The notes under the pieces were generated by a model. That model saw only the letters and a program-made list of their open reading frames with translations, made no database searches and was not told the origin of the DNA. Positions 24,327 through 32,232 of a stretch of DNA of 64,000 nucleotides are shown piece after piece; positions within the stretch are counted from its first letter, which is position 1, and each line of letters begins with the position of its first letter. The stretch is from contig NZ_MLCN01000003.1 of the NCBI RefSeq assembly GCF_001982605.1, positions 124,001-188,000 of the forward strand. The letters are read 5' to 3'. This stretch comes from Alkanindiges hydrocarboniclasticus (GTDB lineage: Bacteria; Pseudomonadota; Gammaproteobacteria; Pseudomonadales; Moraxellaceae). Both the position numbers and the translations under genes were made by a program.

Positions 24327-24803
24327 TTATTGAATGGACGGGCTGGACAGGGTAGGCAAATCCGGTTCAGCCTGATGTATGTGGGCTTGTTCAGGCCACT
24401 GGTCTTTTTCTGCCTGAAAGCAGGCATACACATAACTTTTGATATCGGCCAGCAAACGCTCGGGTTCTACCAGCACACTGTTCCAGTCCGGCGTTAAAAA
24501 AACCGAAGCCATGCACTGTTTTTCAATTAACAGTGGAATCAACTGTTCCACAAAGGTTTTCAGGCTCATGGCCTGTACCTGATGCTTGGCCCAGTTACGG
24601 TTGTTGCAGAGCCGCGCATATTTGGCATCCGGCCACAGTGGCAAGGCCATGTTACCACCAACCGTACCGGACATGGCCCAGCCTTCGTGATACAGGCCCC
24701 AGACTTCACGCTTGGCAACAATTTTCTGGATAAAATATTTGTAGCGGGCTTTGGCATCCAGTTCCAGCATATTCGGCTGGGGTACCTGCACTAAATTTTC
24801 CAT
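24327..24803 (-). CDS. DUF2750-like protein
   Basis: A 158-residue soluble protein of unknown function. The core KARYKYFIQKIVAKREVWGLYHEGWAM, then GNMALPLWPDAKYARLC and a late FVEQLIPLLIEKQ, matches the pattern of DUF2750 proteins (WGLY..GWA and P.WP). The C-terminal tail (PEQAHIHQAEPDLPTLSSPS) is variable and likely disordered. The ATG at 24803 is preferred because GAGAGA precedes it; an upstream in-frame ATG at 24836 lacks a site. It converges on phoX across a terminator and a REP-like element. Confidence 0.7.
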   Translation of the reverse strand: MENLVQVPQPNMLELDAKARYKYFIQKIVAKREVWGLYHEGWAMSGTVGGNMALPLWPDAKYARLCNNRNWAKHQVQAMSLKTFVEQLIPLLIEKQCMASVFLTPDWNSVLVEPERLLADIKSYVYACFQAEKDQWPEQAHIHQAEPDLPTLSSPSIQ

Positions 24804-25290
24804 AGTTATCTCTCGACAATAAATATTTTTATTCAACTGGCTGGGCTTTATCTAAAGTTCAGCACCTTACCGTTTAAAGCCATAAATACACAATCAGCAA
24901 TGCTTGGTGGCCCTGCCAACAGTAAAGCACCAACAGGCAAAGCTGATTTACACGTACCGCTTAAAAGTAGGCCCTGAAAAGTAAAACAACCCTGCCCCGG
25001 AAAGTCAAGAAAAGCCCGCACTATGCGCTTGGCTTAAGTATTTTATAACCAATCAGGAACGGCTGTTTTTTTGCCATGACAGCCAATTTCAGGTAGCATA
25101 AGACGCATCCATTTCTCTTTATTATTGGCAGCCGCCATCATACGCCACTGGTGTACAGGCGCATTGCAGCCGCTGTGTTTATTTTTCTGTTTGCCTGCTT
25201 AGGCCTGCTGATGCCTATTCGCTTAGCCTTACTGGTTTAGTTCTGTTGGTTTAGTTTTATTCATTTTGTCTTGTTGAATTAAGGAATACT
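24804..25290. other. 487-bp intergenic region with no recognised gene
   Basis: It lies between the divergent DUF2750-like and helicase genes. Only very short frames are present and no strong hairpin was seen. It must contain both divergent promoters; the last 20 bp hold AGGA before the GTG start of the helicase gene. Confidence 0.6.
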
Positions 25291-26826
25291 GTGACCCAAT
25301 CACAACACCCCGCCGGTCAGGAAGTGCTTGCCACGCTCGAACAAAGTACCGCTATTGACCATGCACGGCTGGGGGAATCCTTCAAGATCATGGCTTATGC
25401 CGGGACGGGTAAAACCACCACGCTCAAAATGATTAGCGATGCCATGCCACAGCGTCGCGGGCTATATCTGGCCTTTAACAAGGGTATTGCCGATCAGGCA
25501 CGCCAAAAATTTCACCGGGGCGTGGACTGCCGTACTTTTCACTCGCTGGCTTTTCGGCATGTGGATCGCGGCATTACCGACAAGCTGCGCCTGCCGCGTT
25601 TAAGCCCCAGCATTCTGGCGCGCGAATACCAGCTTCAGCCCATCACCATTCGCCGCCTGCTCAGCGGCAGCTATGAAAATTTTACCTTAACGGCCAGCCG
25701 GCAAGCCAACCTGATCAGCAATGCGGTTAGCCAGTTTTGCTCCACCAATGCCCAATATCCGGCACCTCGCCATGTCATGATGCCCGAATGGATGCACGAG
25801 GACGACGCCACTGCCCTGCAACAGCACCTGTATCCATTTGTGGAACGGCGCTGGCTGGAATCCATTGACCCGCGCCACAATGCTGGCATTGGCCACGATA
25901 TTTATTTAAAAAAATGGGCGCTGTCCAGTCCGGTGATTCATAGCGATTATATTTTGTTTGATGAAGCACAGGATGCCGACCCATTGATGCTGGGCATTTT
26001 GCTGAAACAAAATTCGCAGGTAATTTATGTGGGTGATGCGCACCAGCAGATTTATGCATGGCGCGGTGCAGTCAATGCCATGCAGCAATTGCCACTGCCC
26101 TCGTCACGGTTGACGCAATCATTTCGTTTTGGTGAATCCATTGCTGAAGTGGCCAATGTGTTTTTACGCAAACTGGGCGAAGACGTGCCGTTGCATGGCC
26201 GTGATGACTTAAAATCCATCGTGGACACCCAGCCATTTCCCAAAAAACGTAATGCGATTTTGTGCCGCAGCAATGCCCGCGCCATGGAGTTGTTATTGTC
26301 CGGTCTGGTACAGGGCAACAAGGTGGCATTACAAGCCGACCATGAACGCATTGCGCGTTTTGTCGATGCGGCCAGCGCGCTCAAGCAGGGCCGCAAGGTA
26401 TTTGATGTGCCGGAACTGTCATGGTTTAGCTCGTGGCATGAAGTGCATGAATACTGCGAAACCAATGATGGCAGTGACATTAAGCCACTGGTACGGCTGG
26501 TGGATGAACACGGCACCGAACCGTTAAAGCGGGCACTGGCCAAAATCAGCCCGATTAGCGAAGCCGATTATGTGATTTCCACTGCGCACAAGGCCAAGGG
26601 TCTGGAATGGCATCATGTGCAAATTGAAGATGACTATAATTTTAAAATTCACAAGGATGAGGCACAGGTGAGCGTGGAAGAATTGCGCCTGCTGTATGTG
26701 GCCTGCACCCGTGCGCAAAAGAGCCTGAATGTGCATTATTTAATGCCGCTGTTAAATGCGCTGCGCAAAGAGCAAATCAAGGAAGATAAGAACAAGCCAA
26801 GTGACAAGAAGATTGTGGCGTTTTGA
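25291..26826 (+). CDS. UvrD/Fbh1-like DNA helicase
   Basis: A superfamily 1A helicase of 511 residues, shorter than UvrD or Rep (about 670-720). It shows Walker A AYAGTGKTTTL (GTGKT 38-42), motif II FDEAQD (224-228), motif III GDAHQQIYAWRGA, motif IV-like LTQSFRFG, motif V TAHKAKGLEW and motif VI LRLLYVACTRAQ. The order and the compact size resemble Fbh1-like helicases that act on single-stranded DNA or recombination intermediates. The start is GTG with AGGA 5 bases upstream. It is probably monocistronic. Confidence 0.9.
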   Translation: MTQSQHPAGQEVLATLEQSTAIDHARLGESFKIMAYAGTGKTTTLKMISDAMPQRRGLYLAFNKGIADQARQKFHRGVDCRTFHSLAFRHVDRGITDKLRLPRLSPSILAREYQLQPITIRRLLSGSYENFTLTASRQANLISNAVSQFCSTNAQYPAPRHVMMPEWMHEDDATALQQHLYPFVERRWLESIDPRHNAGIGHDIYLKKWALSSPVIHSDYILFDEAQDADPLMLGILLKQNSQVIYVGDAHQQIYAWRGAVNAMQQLPLPSSRLTQSFRFGESIAEVANVFLRKLGEDVPLHGRDDLKSIVDTQPFPKKRNAILCRSNARAMELLLSGLVQGNKVALQADHERIARFVDAASALKQGRKVFDVPELSWFSSWHEVHEYCETNDGSDIKPLVRLVDEHGTEPLKRALAKISPISEADYVISTAHKAKGLEWHHVQIEDDYNFKIHKDEAQVSVEELRLLYVACTRAQKSLNVHYLMPLLNALRKEQIKEDKNKPSDKKIVAF

Positions 26827-26833
26827 AAAGTGT

Positions 26834-27109
26834 TTAGGTTAGATAGTTTTTCAGTATAGTAGGATAGCCGGGCTCAATTTGTTGCCCATTAAATTCAATC
26901 AGCCATTTAGGTATTCCTTGATTTGGATAAATTTGTAGAGTCTGCTTGCTATAATTAATAGTGATTGGCAAAGCATGGGGTATATCTTCAATAAAAAGAT
27001 CAAAAGAAAGCCCTGCACTCACATGAATTTCTTCACAAAGTAATTCCAAGAAAACGATCATATCCTCATCACTATCATTCGCAAAAATACCAACACTAAT
27101 AAAACTCAA
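26834..27109 (-). CDS. small hypothetical protein downstream of a toxin-antitoxin pair
   Basis: A 91-residue acidic protein, not recognised. It starts at TTG 27109 with AGGAAAG about 7 bases upstream. It is AT-rich like its toxin-antitoxin neighbours and unlike the helicase gene it converges on. Predicted features are an N-terminal strand-helix (ISVGIFAND then DMIVFLELLCEEI) and alternating strands after it, consistent with a small alpha/beta fold. It lies 30 bp after the toxin gene on the same strand, so it is probably the third gene of that operon. Confidence 0.6.
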   Translation of the reverse strand: MSFISVGIFANDSDEDMIVFLELLCEEIHVSAGLSFDLFIEDIPHALPITINYSKQTLQIYPNQGIPKWLIEFNGQQIEPGYPTILKNYLT

Positions 27110-27139
27110 AATGTTCTTTCCTAATTATTCATTTTATTG

Positions 27140-27415
27140 TTACTGCCCAGAATAAACATCCTTGCGATGTCCAACCTCTACCACCAGAACAATTAATTTT
27201 TGATCCTGTATATCACAAATAATCCGGTAGTCTCCTACTCGGTAGCGCCAATAAATTCCCAGTGATTTTCCCTGTAATGCTTTGCCAGAAATCCGTGGGT
27301 CTTGCTGTGCCGCAATTCGGGTTTTCATAAACTCGACAATTCGTTTTGCAACCGTGCGGTCAATCTTTTTAAGCTGCTTAAGCGATGCTTCAGTAAATTC
27401 AATCTGCCAAACCAA
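27140..27415 (-). CDS. RelE/ParE family toxin
   Basis: A 91-residue (from TTG 27415) toxin of the RelE/ParE fold. It has VWQIEFTEASLKQLKKIDRTVAKRIVEFM at the N-terminus and the family-typical WRYRVGDYRIICDI and VVEVGHRKDVY near the end. RelE members cut mRNA on the ribosome and ParE members poison gyrase; sequence alone does not decide. The TTG is preferred over ATG 27433 because GGTGGAG lies 8 bases upstream and homologues begin at VW. It overlaps the antitoxin 3' end by 17 bp. Confidence 0.88.
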   Translation of the reverse strand: MVWQIEFTEASLKQLKKIDRTVAKRIVEFMKTRIAAQQDPRISGKALQGKSLGIYWRYRVGDYRIICDIQDQKLIVLVVEVGHRKDVYSGQ

Positions 27416-27626
27416 GTTCGCGCTCCACCTCATCCAGACTATAAATGCGCTCTTGGCTTTGACGTACGCGCTGCATAGTATTTTCAGCCAGATAATAGTC
27501 TTCTAAATCCTCTAGACCGCGCTCTACCAATTCACGTAGATAAAATGCCTTGGTACGTCCCGTTGCTGTCGTCAAATGATTCAGGCGTTGCTCGGTTACT
27601 GGATCAAGCCGAATTGAAGTAGCCAT
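27399..27626 (-). CDS. RelB/ribbon-helix-helix antitoxin
   Basis: A 75-residue antitoxin. The N-terminus MATSIRLDPVTEQRLNHLTTATGRTKAFYLRELVERGLEDLEDYY is a ribbon-helix-helix DNA-binding domain. The C-terminal acidic helix (SLDEVERELGLAD) is the toxin-wrapping part. GGGGAG precedes the ATG. A 14-bp perfect palindrome lies 30 bp upstream and is the likely site of autorepression. Confidence 0.9.
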   Translation of the reverse strand: MATSIRLDPVTEQRLNHLTTATGRTKAFYLRELVERGLEDLEDYYLAENTMQRVRQSQERIYSLDEVERELGLAD

Positions 27627-27656
27627 CGTAAAACTCCCCTTGAAGGCATCGTTTTT

Positions 27657-27677
27657 GAATACATGTATTCAATTATA
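27657..27677 (-). promoter_or_regulatory. toxin-antitoxin promoter with palindromic operator
   Basis: On the minus strand TATAAT (27677-27672) is followed after one base by the perfect palindrome GAATACATGTATTC (27670-27657), which would cover the transcription start. This is the usual place for a ribbon-helix-helix antitoxin operator. The -35 box is not clear. Confidence 0.7.
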
Positions 27678-27799
27678 CGTTATCATATTTACCAAAGCGA
27701 CAATTACATTTGTGCTTATTTCCCTCGCCAACACCCCAAAAATCCGCTATAAAGCGCCTGACTTTTATCCTACTTCCTTCTCTAAATCCGAGCATATTT

Positions 27800-28741
27800 A
27801 TGAAACTGGTTCTAGCGCCAATGGAAGGCTTAACTGATCCGTTGATGCGGGACTTACTCACGTCAGTGGGTCATTACGACTGGTGCGTGACCGAATTTAT
27901 TCGTGTGACTGACAGCCTGTTGCCGGAACATGTGTTTTATACCTTTTGCCCAGAGCTACAAAACGGCGGCAAAACCAACAGTGGCACGCCGGTGCATGTG
28001 CAGTTTCTGGGTAATGATGCCAACCGGCTGGCGCAAAATGCCGCACGGGCAGCGGAACTGGGCGCGCCCGCCATTGACCTGAATTTTGGTTGCCCCGCCA
28101 AAACCGTAAATAGGCATCGCGGTGGCGCGGTGCTGCTGGATGAACCCGACGTGATTTATGCGCTGGTGAAAGCCGTGCGTGATGCCGTCCCTGCGCATAT
28201 TCCAGTATCGGCCAAAATGCGGCTGGGCTATCTGGATGAAAACCACACGCTAGACAATGCGCTGGCGATAGAAGCGGCTGGTGCAAGCTGGCTGACCGTG
28301 CATGCGCGCACCAAGTCTGATGGCTATAAGCCACCTGCCTATTGGGAAAAATTGCCTGCCATTCAACAGGCTATTGGCATTCCGGTCATTGCCAATGGTG
28401 AAATCTGGACACTGGAACAGGCACAGCGCTGTCTGGAAATTTCCGGCTGCAAGGATTTAATGCTGGGGCGTGGTGCGGTGACCCGGCCTGATCTGGTTAA
28501 CCGGGTGCGCCACAACAATGACAGTCAGCAGTTGAGTTGGCCTGAACTGGTTCAGTTGCAACTGGATTTTCTGGATGGTGCCACGAAGACCGAGCAAGGA
28601 CTGGTGGGACGCTACAAACAATGGCTGGGCATGCTGACGCAGGGCTATAGTGAAGCCGAGTTACTGTGGAATGACATTAAAAAAATCAGGGATATGGATA
28701 TTCTGCGTGCTGCGTTGCAACAGCACTGTCTAAAGCAGTAA
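27800..28741 (+). CDS. dusC: tRNA-dihydrouridine(16) synthase DusC
   Basis: A flavoenzyme that reduces uridine to dihydrouridine in the tRNA D-loop. MKLVLAPMEGLTDPLMRDLL and the substrate-loop block CVTEFIRVTDSLLPEHVFY match DusC more than DusA or DusB. LNFGCPAKTVNRHRGGAVLL carries the catalytic Cys, and IPVIANGEIWTLEQAQ is also seen. The length of 313 aa is normal. An upstream in-frame ATG at 27710 would run through the promoter region, so 27800 is chosen. It is divergent from the toxin-antitoxin operon. Confidence 0.95.
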   Translation: MKLVLAPMEGLTDPLMRDLLTSVGHYDWCVTEFIRVTDSLLPEHVFYTFCPELQNGGKTNSGTPVHVQFLGNDANRLAQNAARAAELGAPAIDLNFGCPAKTVNRHRGGAVLLDEPDVIYALVKAVRDAVPAHIPVSAKMRLGYLDENHTLDNALAIEAAGASWLTVHARTKSDGYKPPAYWEKLPAIQQAIGIPVIANGEIWTLEQAQRCLEISGCKDLMLGRGAVTRPDLVNRVRHNNDSQQLSWPELVQLQLDFLDGATKTEQGLVGRYKQWLGMLTQGYSEAELLWNDIKKIRDMDILRAALQQHCLKQ

Positions 28742-28841
28742 CGCATAGAAAAATAGTTGTATTTCCGTTATTGTTGTCCAGCCACTGTAACCCTTAAGTG
28801 TGCATTAATTTTTATTCAGTATACTTTATTGGCTGTTTTTT

Positions 28842-28866
28842 TGACGTAAACCTTTTGACTACGTCA
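28842..28866 (+). promoter_or_regulatory. inverted repeat upstream of the mrp operon, possible operator
   Basis: TGACGTA (28842-28848) and TACGTCA (28860-28866) form a perfect 7-bp inverted repeat with an 11-bp spacer, about 125 bp upstream of mrpA. No regulator is known from the sequence. Confidence 0.4.
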
Positions 28867-28991
28867 GTTGTTTTGTCCATTGCAATGTTTTCGGGTACAG
28901 CTATCTGCTGATACTGCTATGATTCAATGCTTAGGGTTAATTTATTGTGATATCAGCCAGATATCCTTTTTACTAAAAATGGAAACTTGCC

Positions 28992-31826
28992 GTGTTGCTA
29001 CTGATTGTCCTGCTGCCTCTGCTTTTGGGAACGCCATTAACCTGGTGGCTGGCGCGGATTGACAGGCTTTATAGTTGCATTGCAGCCTGTGCCATTAGTC
29101 TTGGCTGTTTTGGCAGCTTGCTGGTGCTTGCCCTTACGCACGGTCTGGAACAGCCCCTGTTGCAGCAATGGCAGTGGCTGCCGGAAATTGGCCTGAACTT
29201 AAGCTTCCGGCTGGATGGACTGGCGCTAATTTTTGGCATGCTGATTTCAGGTATTGGTACCCTGATTTTTATTTATGCCTGGTATTACCTGAGCCGCAAA
29301 AACTCGCTGGGTAAGCTGTATAGCCTGCTTATGCTGTTTATGTCCGCCATGCTGGGCATTGTGCTGTCCAATAACTTACTGATACTGCTGATTTTTTGGG
29401 AACTCACCAGTATTTCATCGTTCCTGCTGGTAGGTTACTGGCAAAACTACGAAGTGGCGCAAAAAGGCGCACAAATGGCATTGACCATTACCGGATTTGG
29501 CGGGCTTGCCATACTCGGTGGCTTTGTCCTGCTCGGTTATATTGGCGGCACGTATGAGCTGGATGTTTTGCTGGGAATGCGCCAGCAATTGCAGGCCAGT
29601 CCTTATTTTGTTCCGGCCCTGCTGCTGATTTTACTGGGTGCATTTACCAAAAGTGCGCAATTCCCCTTTCATAGCTGGCTACCCAATGCCATGGCTGCGC
29701 CAACGCCGGTGTCCGGTTATTTGCACTCTGCCACCATGGTTAAGGCCGGGATTTTCCTGCTGGCGCGTCTGTTTCCCATTTTTGCAGGTTCGCTGTGGTT
29801 TCATGGGATTGTGACCACGGTTGGTCTGCTTACGTTTTGTTTTGCGGCTTTTCTGGCCATTTTTCAGCATGATCTTAAGGGCCTGCTGGCTTACTCGACC
29901 ATTAGCCATCTGGGCTTGATTGTCTGCCTGCTGGGTTTAGGGTCACCTCTGGCCATTGCTGCGGCTATTTTTCATGTGCTGAACCATGCGTCTTTCAAGG
30001 CTGCCCTGTTTATGATTGCCGGGATCATTGACCATGAGGCAGGCACGCGTGATCTACGCAAGCTGGGCGGGCTGTGGGCGCTTATGCCTTTTACCGGCAC
30101 CCTGTCCATGATTGCAGCGGCGGCCATGGCAGGTGTGCCGCTCACCAATGGATTTTTGTCCAAGGAAATGTTCCTGACCGAAACCGTGGCTTTAGCTGGC
30201 AGCACCTGGCTGTTACTGGTGCCCATGCTGGCAACCCTGGCCAGCCTGTTTGCCGTGGCTTATTCGGTACGCTTTGTGCACAATACCTTTTTTGGTGGCG
30301 CGTTAAACCAGAAAATTGCCAACCAGCAAGCGCATGAACCTGCCTTGGGGATGCGCGCACCCATTATTCTGTTGTGCTGTATTTGTGTGCTGGTGGGTGT
30401 TTTACCTGCGTTTTTTGCTGAAAGCATTATTCATCTGGGTGCCAATGCCATACTGGGCTATGTTCCCGCACATCCAGCGCACCTAAAGCTATGGCATGGC
30501 TTTAACCTGCCACTGATCATGAGCCTTGTGGCACTGATTGGCGGAACCCTGCTGTATTTGCTGCTGGTGCGACAACACAATATTTTAAAAATAAACACCA
30601 ACCAGTGGTTTGGCCGTTTTACTGGTGAAAACCTGCTGGACTGGACGCTGGAAAACAGTGTCAAAGCCGCACGCCGCTTTACCAATTATCTGGAAAATGG
30701 TTCGTTGCAGCGTTACCTAATGCTCATTGTGGTGTCTACCATGGTGATGACACTGGCCCCTCTATGGGGACAAAACCTGTCTACAGGTAGCCGATTGCTG
30801 AATTATGCCACCTGGCCTGCCATTATCCTGTGGGTTTTACTGATTATTTCCTGCCTGATGCTGCTGTATTTCCACCATGAACGTATCAAGGCTGTGCTGC
30901 TGGTAGGGGCAGTCGGGCTGGTCGCCAGCTTATGTTTTATTGCCCTGTCTGCGCCGGATCTGGCCTTAACCCAGCTCTCGGTTGATGTGGTCACTACCGT
31001 GCTGCTACTGATGGGTTTATCACTATTACCACAACTGTCGCCCTATGAATCCAGCCGTACCCGGCACTGGCGTGATGTGGTGTTAGCCATACTGGGCGGC
31101 TCCGGGATTGCATGGCTGGCGTGGCTGATCATGACCCGTGACCACCAGTCCATTTCATGGTTCTTTATGCAGGAATCCCTGCCCAAAGGCGGTGGCAGCA
31201 ATGTCGTGAATGTAATTCTGGTAGATTTCCGTGGCTTTGATACCTTTGGTGAAATCTGTGTGCTGGCTATTGCTGCTGTGGGTGCACTGGTCATGATGGA
31301 TGGCATGCGCGCGCATGGAGCTATTGCCACACCGGGCTTAACCCTGCGCTTTCATCCGTCTCCACTGATGCTGCGTATGACCGCCTCATGGGTATTGCCC
31401 ATTGCATTGGTATATAGCCTGTATATTTTGCTCCGTGGACACAATTTGCCGGGTGGCGGCTTCATTGCCGGTCTGATTACGGCCATTGCACTGGTGATTC
31501 AATACATTGCGGTAGGACAGGAACAGGCTGAAAAACTGATTCATGCCCGTGATGGACGCCTGTATGAGTGCTGGATTGGTGGCGGACTAAGTCTGGCAGG
31601 CCTGACAGGTCTGGGCGCCTTGTTGTGGGGCCGGCCATTTTTAACCAGTGCTTATTTTTATCTGGACGTTCCCATTCTGGGTAAACTGCCAATGGCTTCT
31701 GCCATGCTGTTTGACATTGGGGTATTTTTTACAGTGGTAGGTTCTACCCTGCTGCTGATTTCCGTGCTGGGCGATTCACGGCATTCCACCATGGCAGGCC
31801 CTGTGCTACCGGAGAAACCCCAATGA
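28992..31826 (+). CDS. mrpA: Mrp Na+(K+)/H+ antiporter subunit A with fused MrpB domain
   Basis: The large subunit of the multi-subunit Mrp antiporter, related to complex I subunit NuoL. The 944-residue protein has many membrane helices. The proton-channel residues are visible as E137 in LIFWELTSISSFLLVG and K220 in GAFTKSAQFPFHSWLPNAM, with LYSLLMLF and GLLAYSTISHLGLI in between and after. From about 800 the sequence (WVLPIALVYSLYILLRGHNLPGGGFIAGL) is an MrpB/MnhB domain, and no separate mrpB gene exists, so this is an A+B fusion as in group 2 (pha-type) operons. The start is GTG with GGAA upstream. Confidence 0.95.
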   Translation: MLLLIVLLPLLLGTPLTWWLARIDRLYSCIAACAISLGCFGSLLVLALTHGLEQPLLQQWQWLPEIGLNLSFRLDGLALIFGMLISGIGTLIFIYAWYYLSRKNSLGKLYSLLMLFMSAMLGIVLSNNLLILLIFWELTSISSFLLVGYWQNYEVAQKGAQMALTITGFGGLAILGGFVLLGYIGGTYELDVLLGMRQQLQASPYFVPALLLILLGAFTKSAQFPFHSWLPNAMAAPTPVSGYLHSATMVKAGIFLLARLFPIFAGSLWFHGIVTTVGLLTFCFAAFLAIFQHDLKGLLAYSTISHLGLIVCLLGLGSPLAIAAAIFHVLNHASFKAALFMIAGIIDHEAGTRDLRKLGGLWALMPFTGTLSMIAAAAMAGVPLTNGFLSKEMFLTETVALAGSTWLLLVPMLATLASLFAVAYSVRFVHNTFFGGALNQKIANQQAHEPALGMRAPIILLCCICVLVGVLPAFFAESIIHLGANAILGYVPAHPAHLKLWHGFNLPLIMSLVALIGGTLLYLLLVRQHNILKINTNQWFGRFTGENLLDWTLENSVKAARRFTNYLENGSLQRYLMLIVVSTMVMTLAPLWGQNLSTGSRLLNYATWPAIILWVLLIISCLMLLYFHHERIKAVLLVGAVGLVASLCFIALSAPDLALTQLSVDVVTTVLLLMGLSLLPQLSPYESSRTRHWRDVVLAILGGSGIAWLAWLIMTRDHQSISWFFMQESLPKGGGSNVVNVILVDFRGFDTFGEICVLAIAAVGALVMMDGMRAHGAIATPGLTLRFHPSPLMLRMTASWVLPIALVYSLYILLRGHNLPGGGFIAGLITAIALVIQYIAVGQEQAEKLIHARDGRLYECWIGGGLSLAGLTGLGALLWGRPFLTSAYFYLDVPILGKLPMASAMLFDIGVFFTVVGSTLLLISVLGDSRHSTMAGPVLPEKPQ

Positions 31827-31854
31827 AAAAACCAACAGTACAGGATGACTCATT

Positions 31855-32232
31855 ATGATTAGTCTGGAGTTTCTGGTGGCAACCGGAATTGGTGTGGTGA
31901 CTGCCTCAGCTATTTATTTGCTGCTGCGTGGTCGCACTTTTCCGGTGATTCTGGGTTTATCGCTACTGGGTTATGCGGTCAATATATTTATTTTTAGCAT
32001 GGGCCGCCTAAAAACCGATGCCGCGCCCATTCTGGTGAATACCACCCAAAGTACCGACCCACTGCCTCAGGCGCTGGTGCTGACTGCTATTGTGATTGGT
32101 TTTGCCACCACTGCCTTTGTGGTGCAGCTGGCCTTGCGCAGTCGCCATGAAAGTGGCAGTGACCATGTGGATGCTGCCATTCCGGAGCAGGCACCGCAGA
32201 CCATTCAAAACAAAGTTAGGGATATGCCTTAA
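31855..32232 (+). CDS. mrpC: Mrp antiporter subunit C
   Basis: A NuoK-like subunit with three membrane helices. Key parts are ATGIGVVTASAIYLLLRGRTFPVILGLSLLGYAVNIFIFSMG, then DPLPQALVLTAIVIGFATTAFVVQLALR, which is the MrpC signature. Its length of 125 aa is normal. AGGAT precedes the ATG, and the stop overlaps the mrpD start by one base (TAATG). Confidence 0.95.
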   Translation: MISLEFLVATGIGVVTASAIYLLLRGRTFPVILGLSLLGYAVNIFIFSMGRLKTDAAPILVNTTQSTDPLPQALVLTAIVIGFATTAFVVQLALRSRHESGSDHVDAAIPEQAPQTIQNKVRDMP

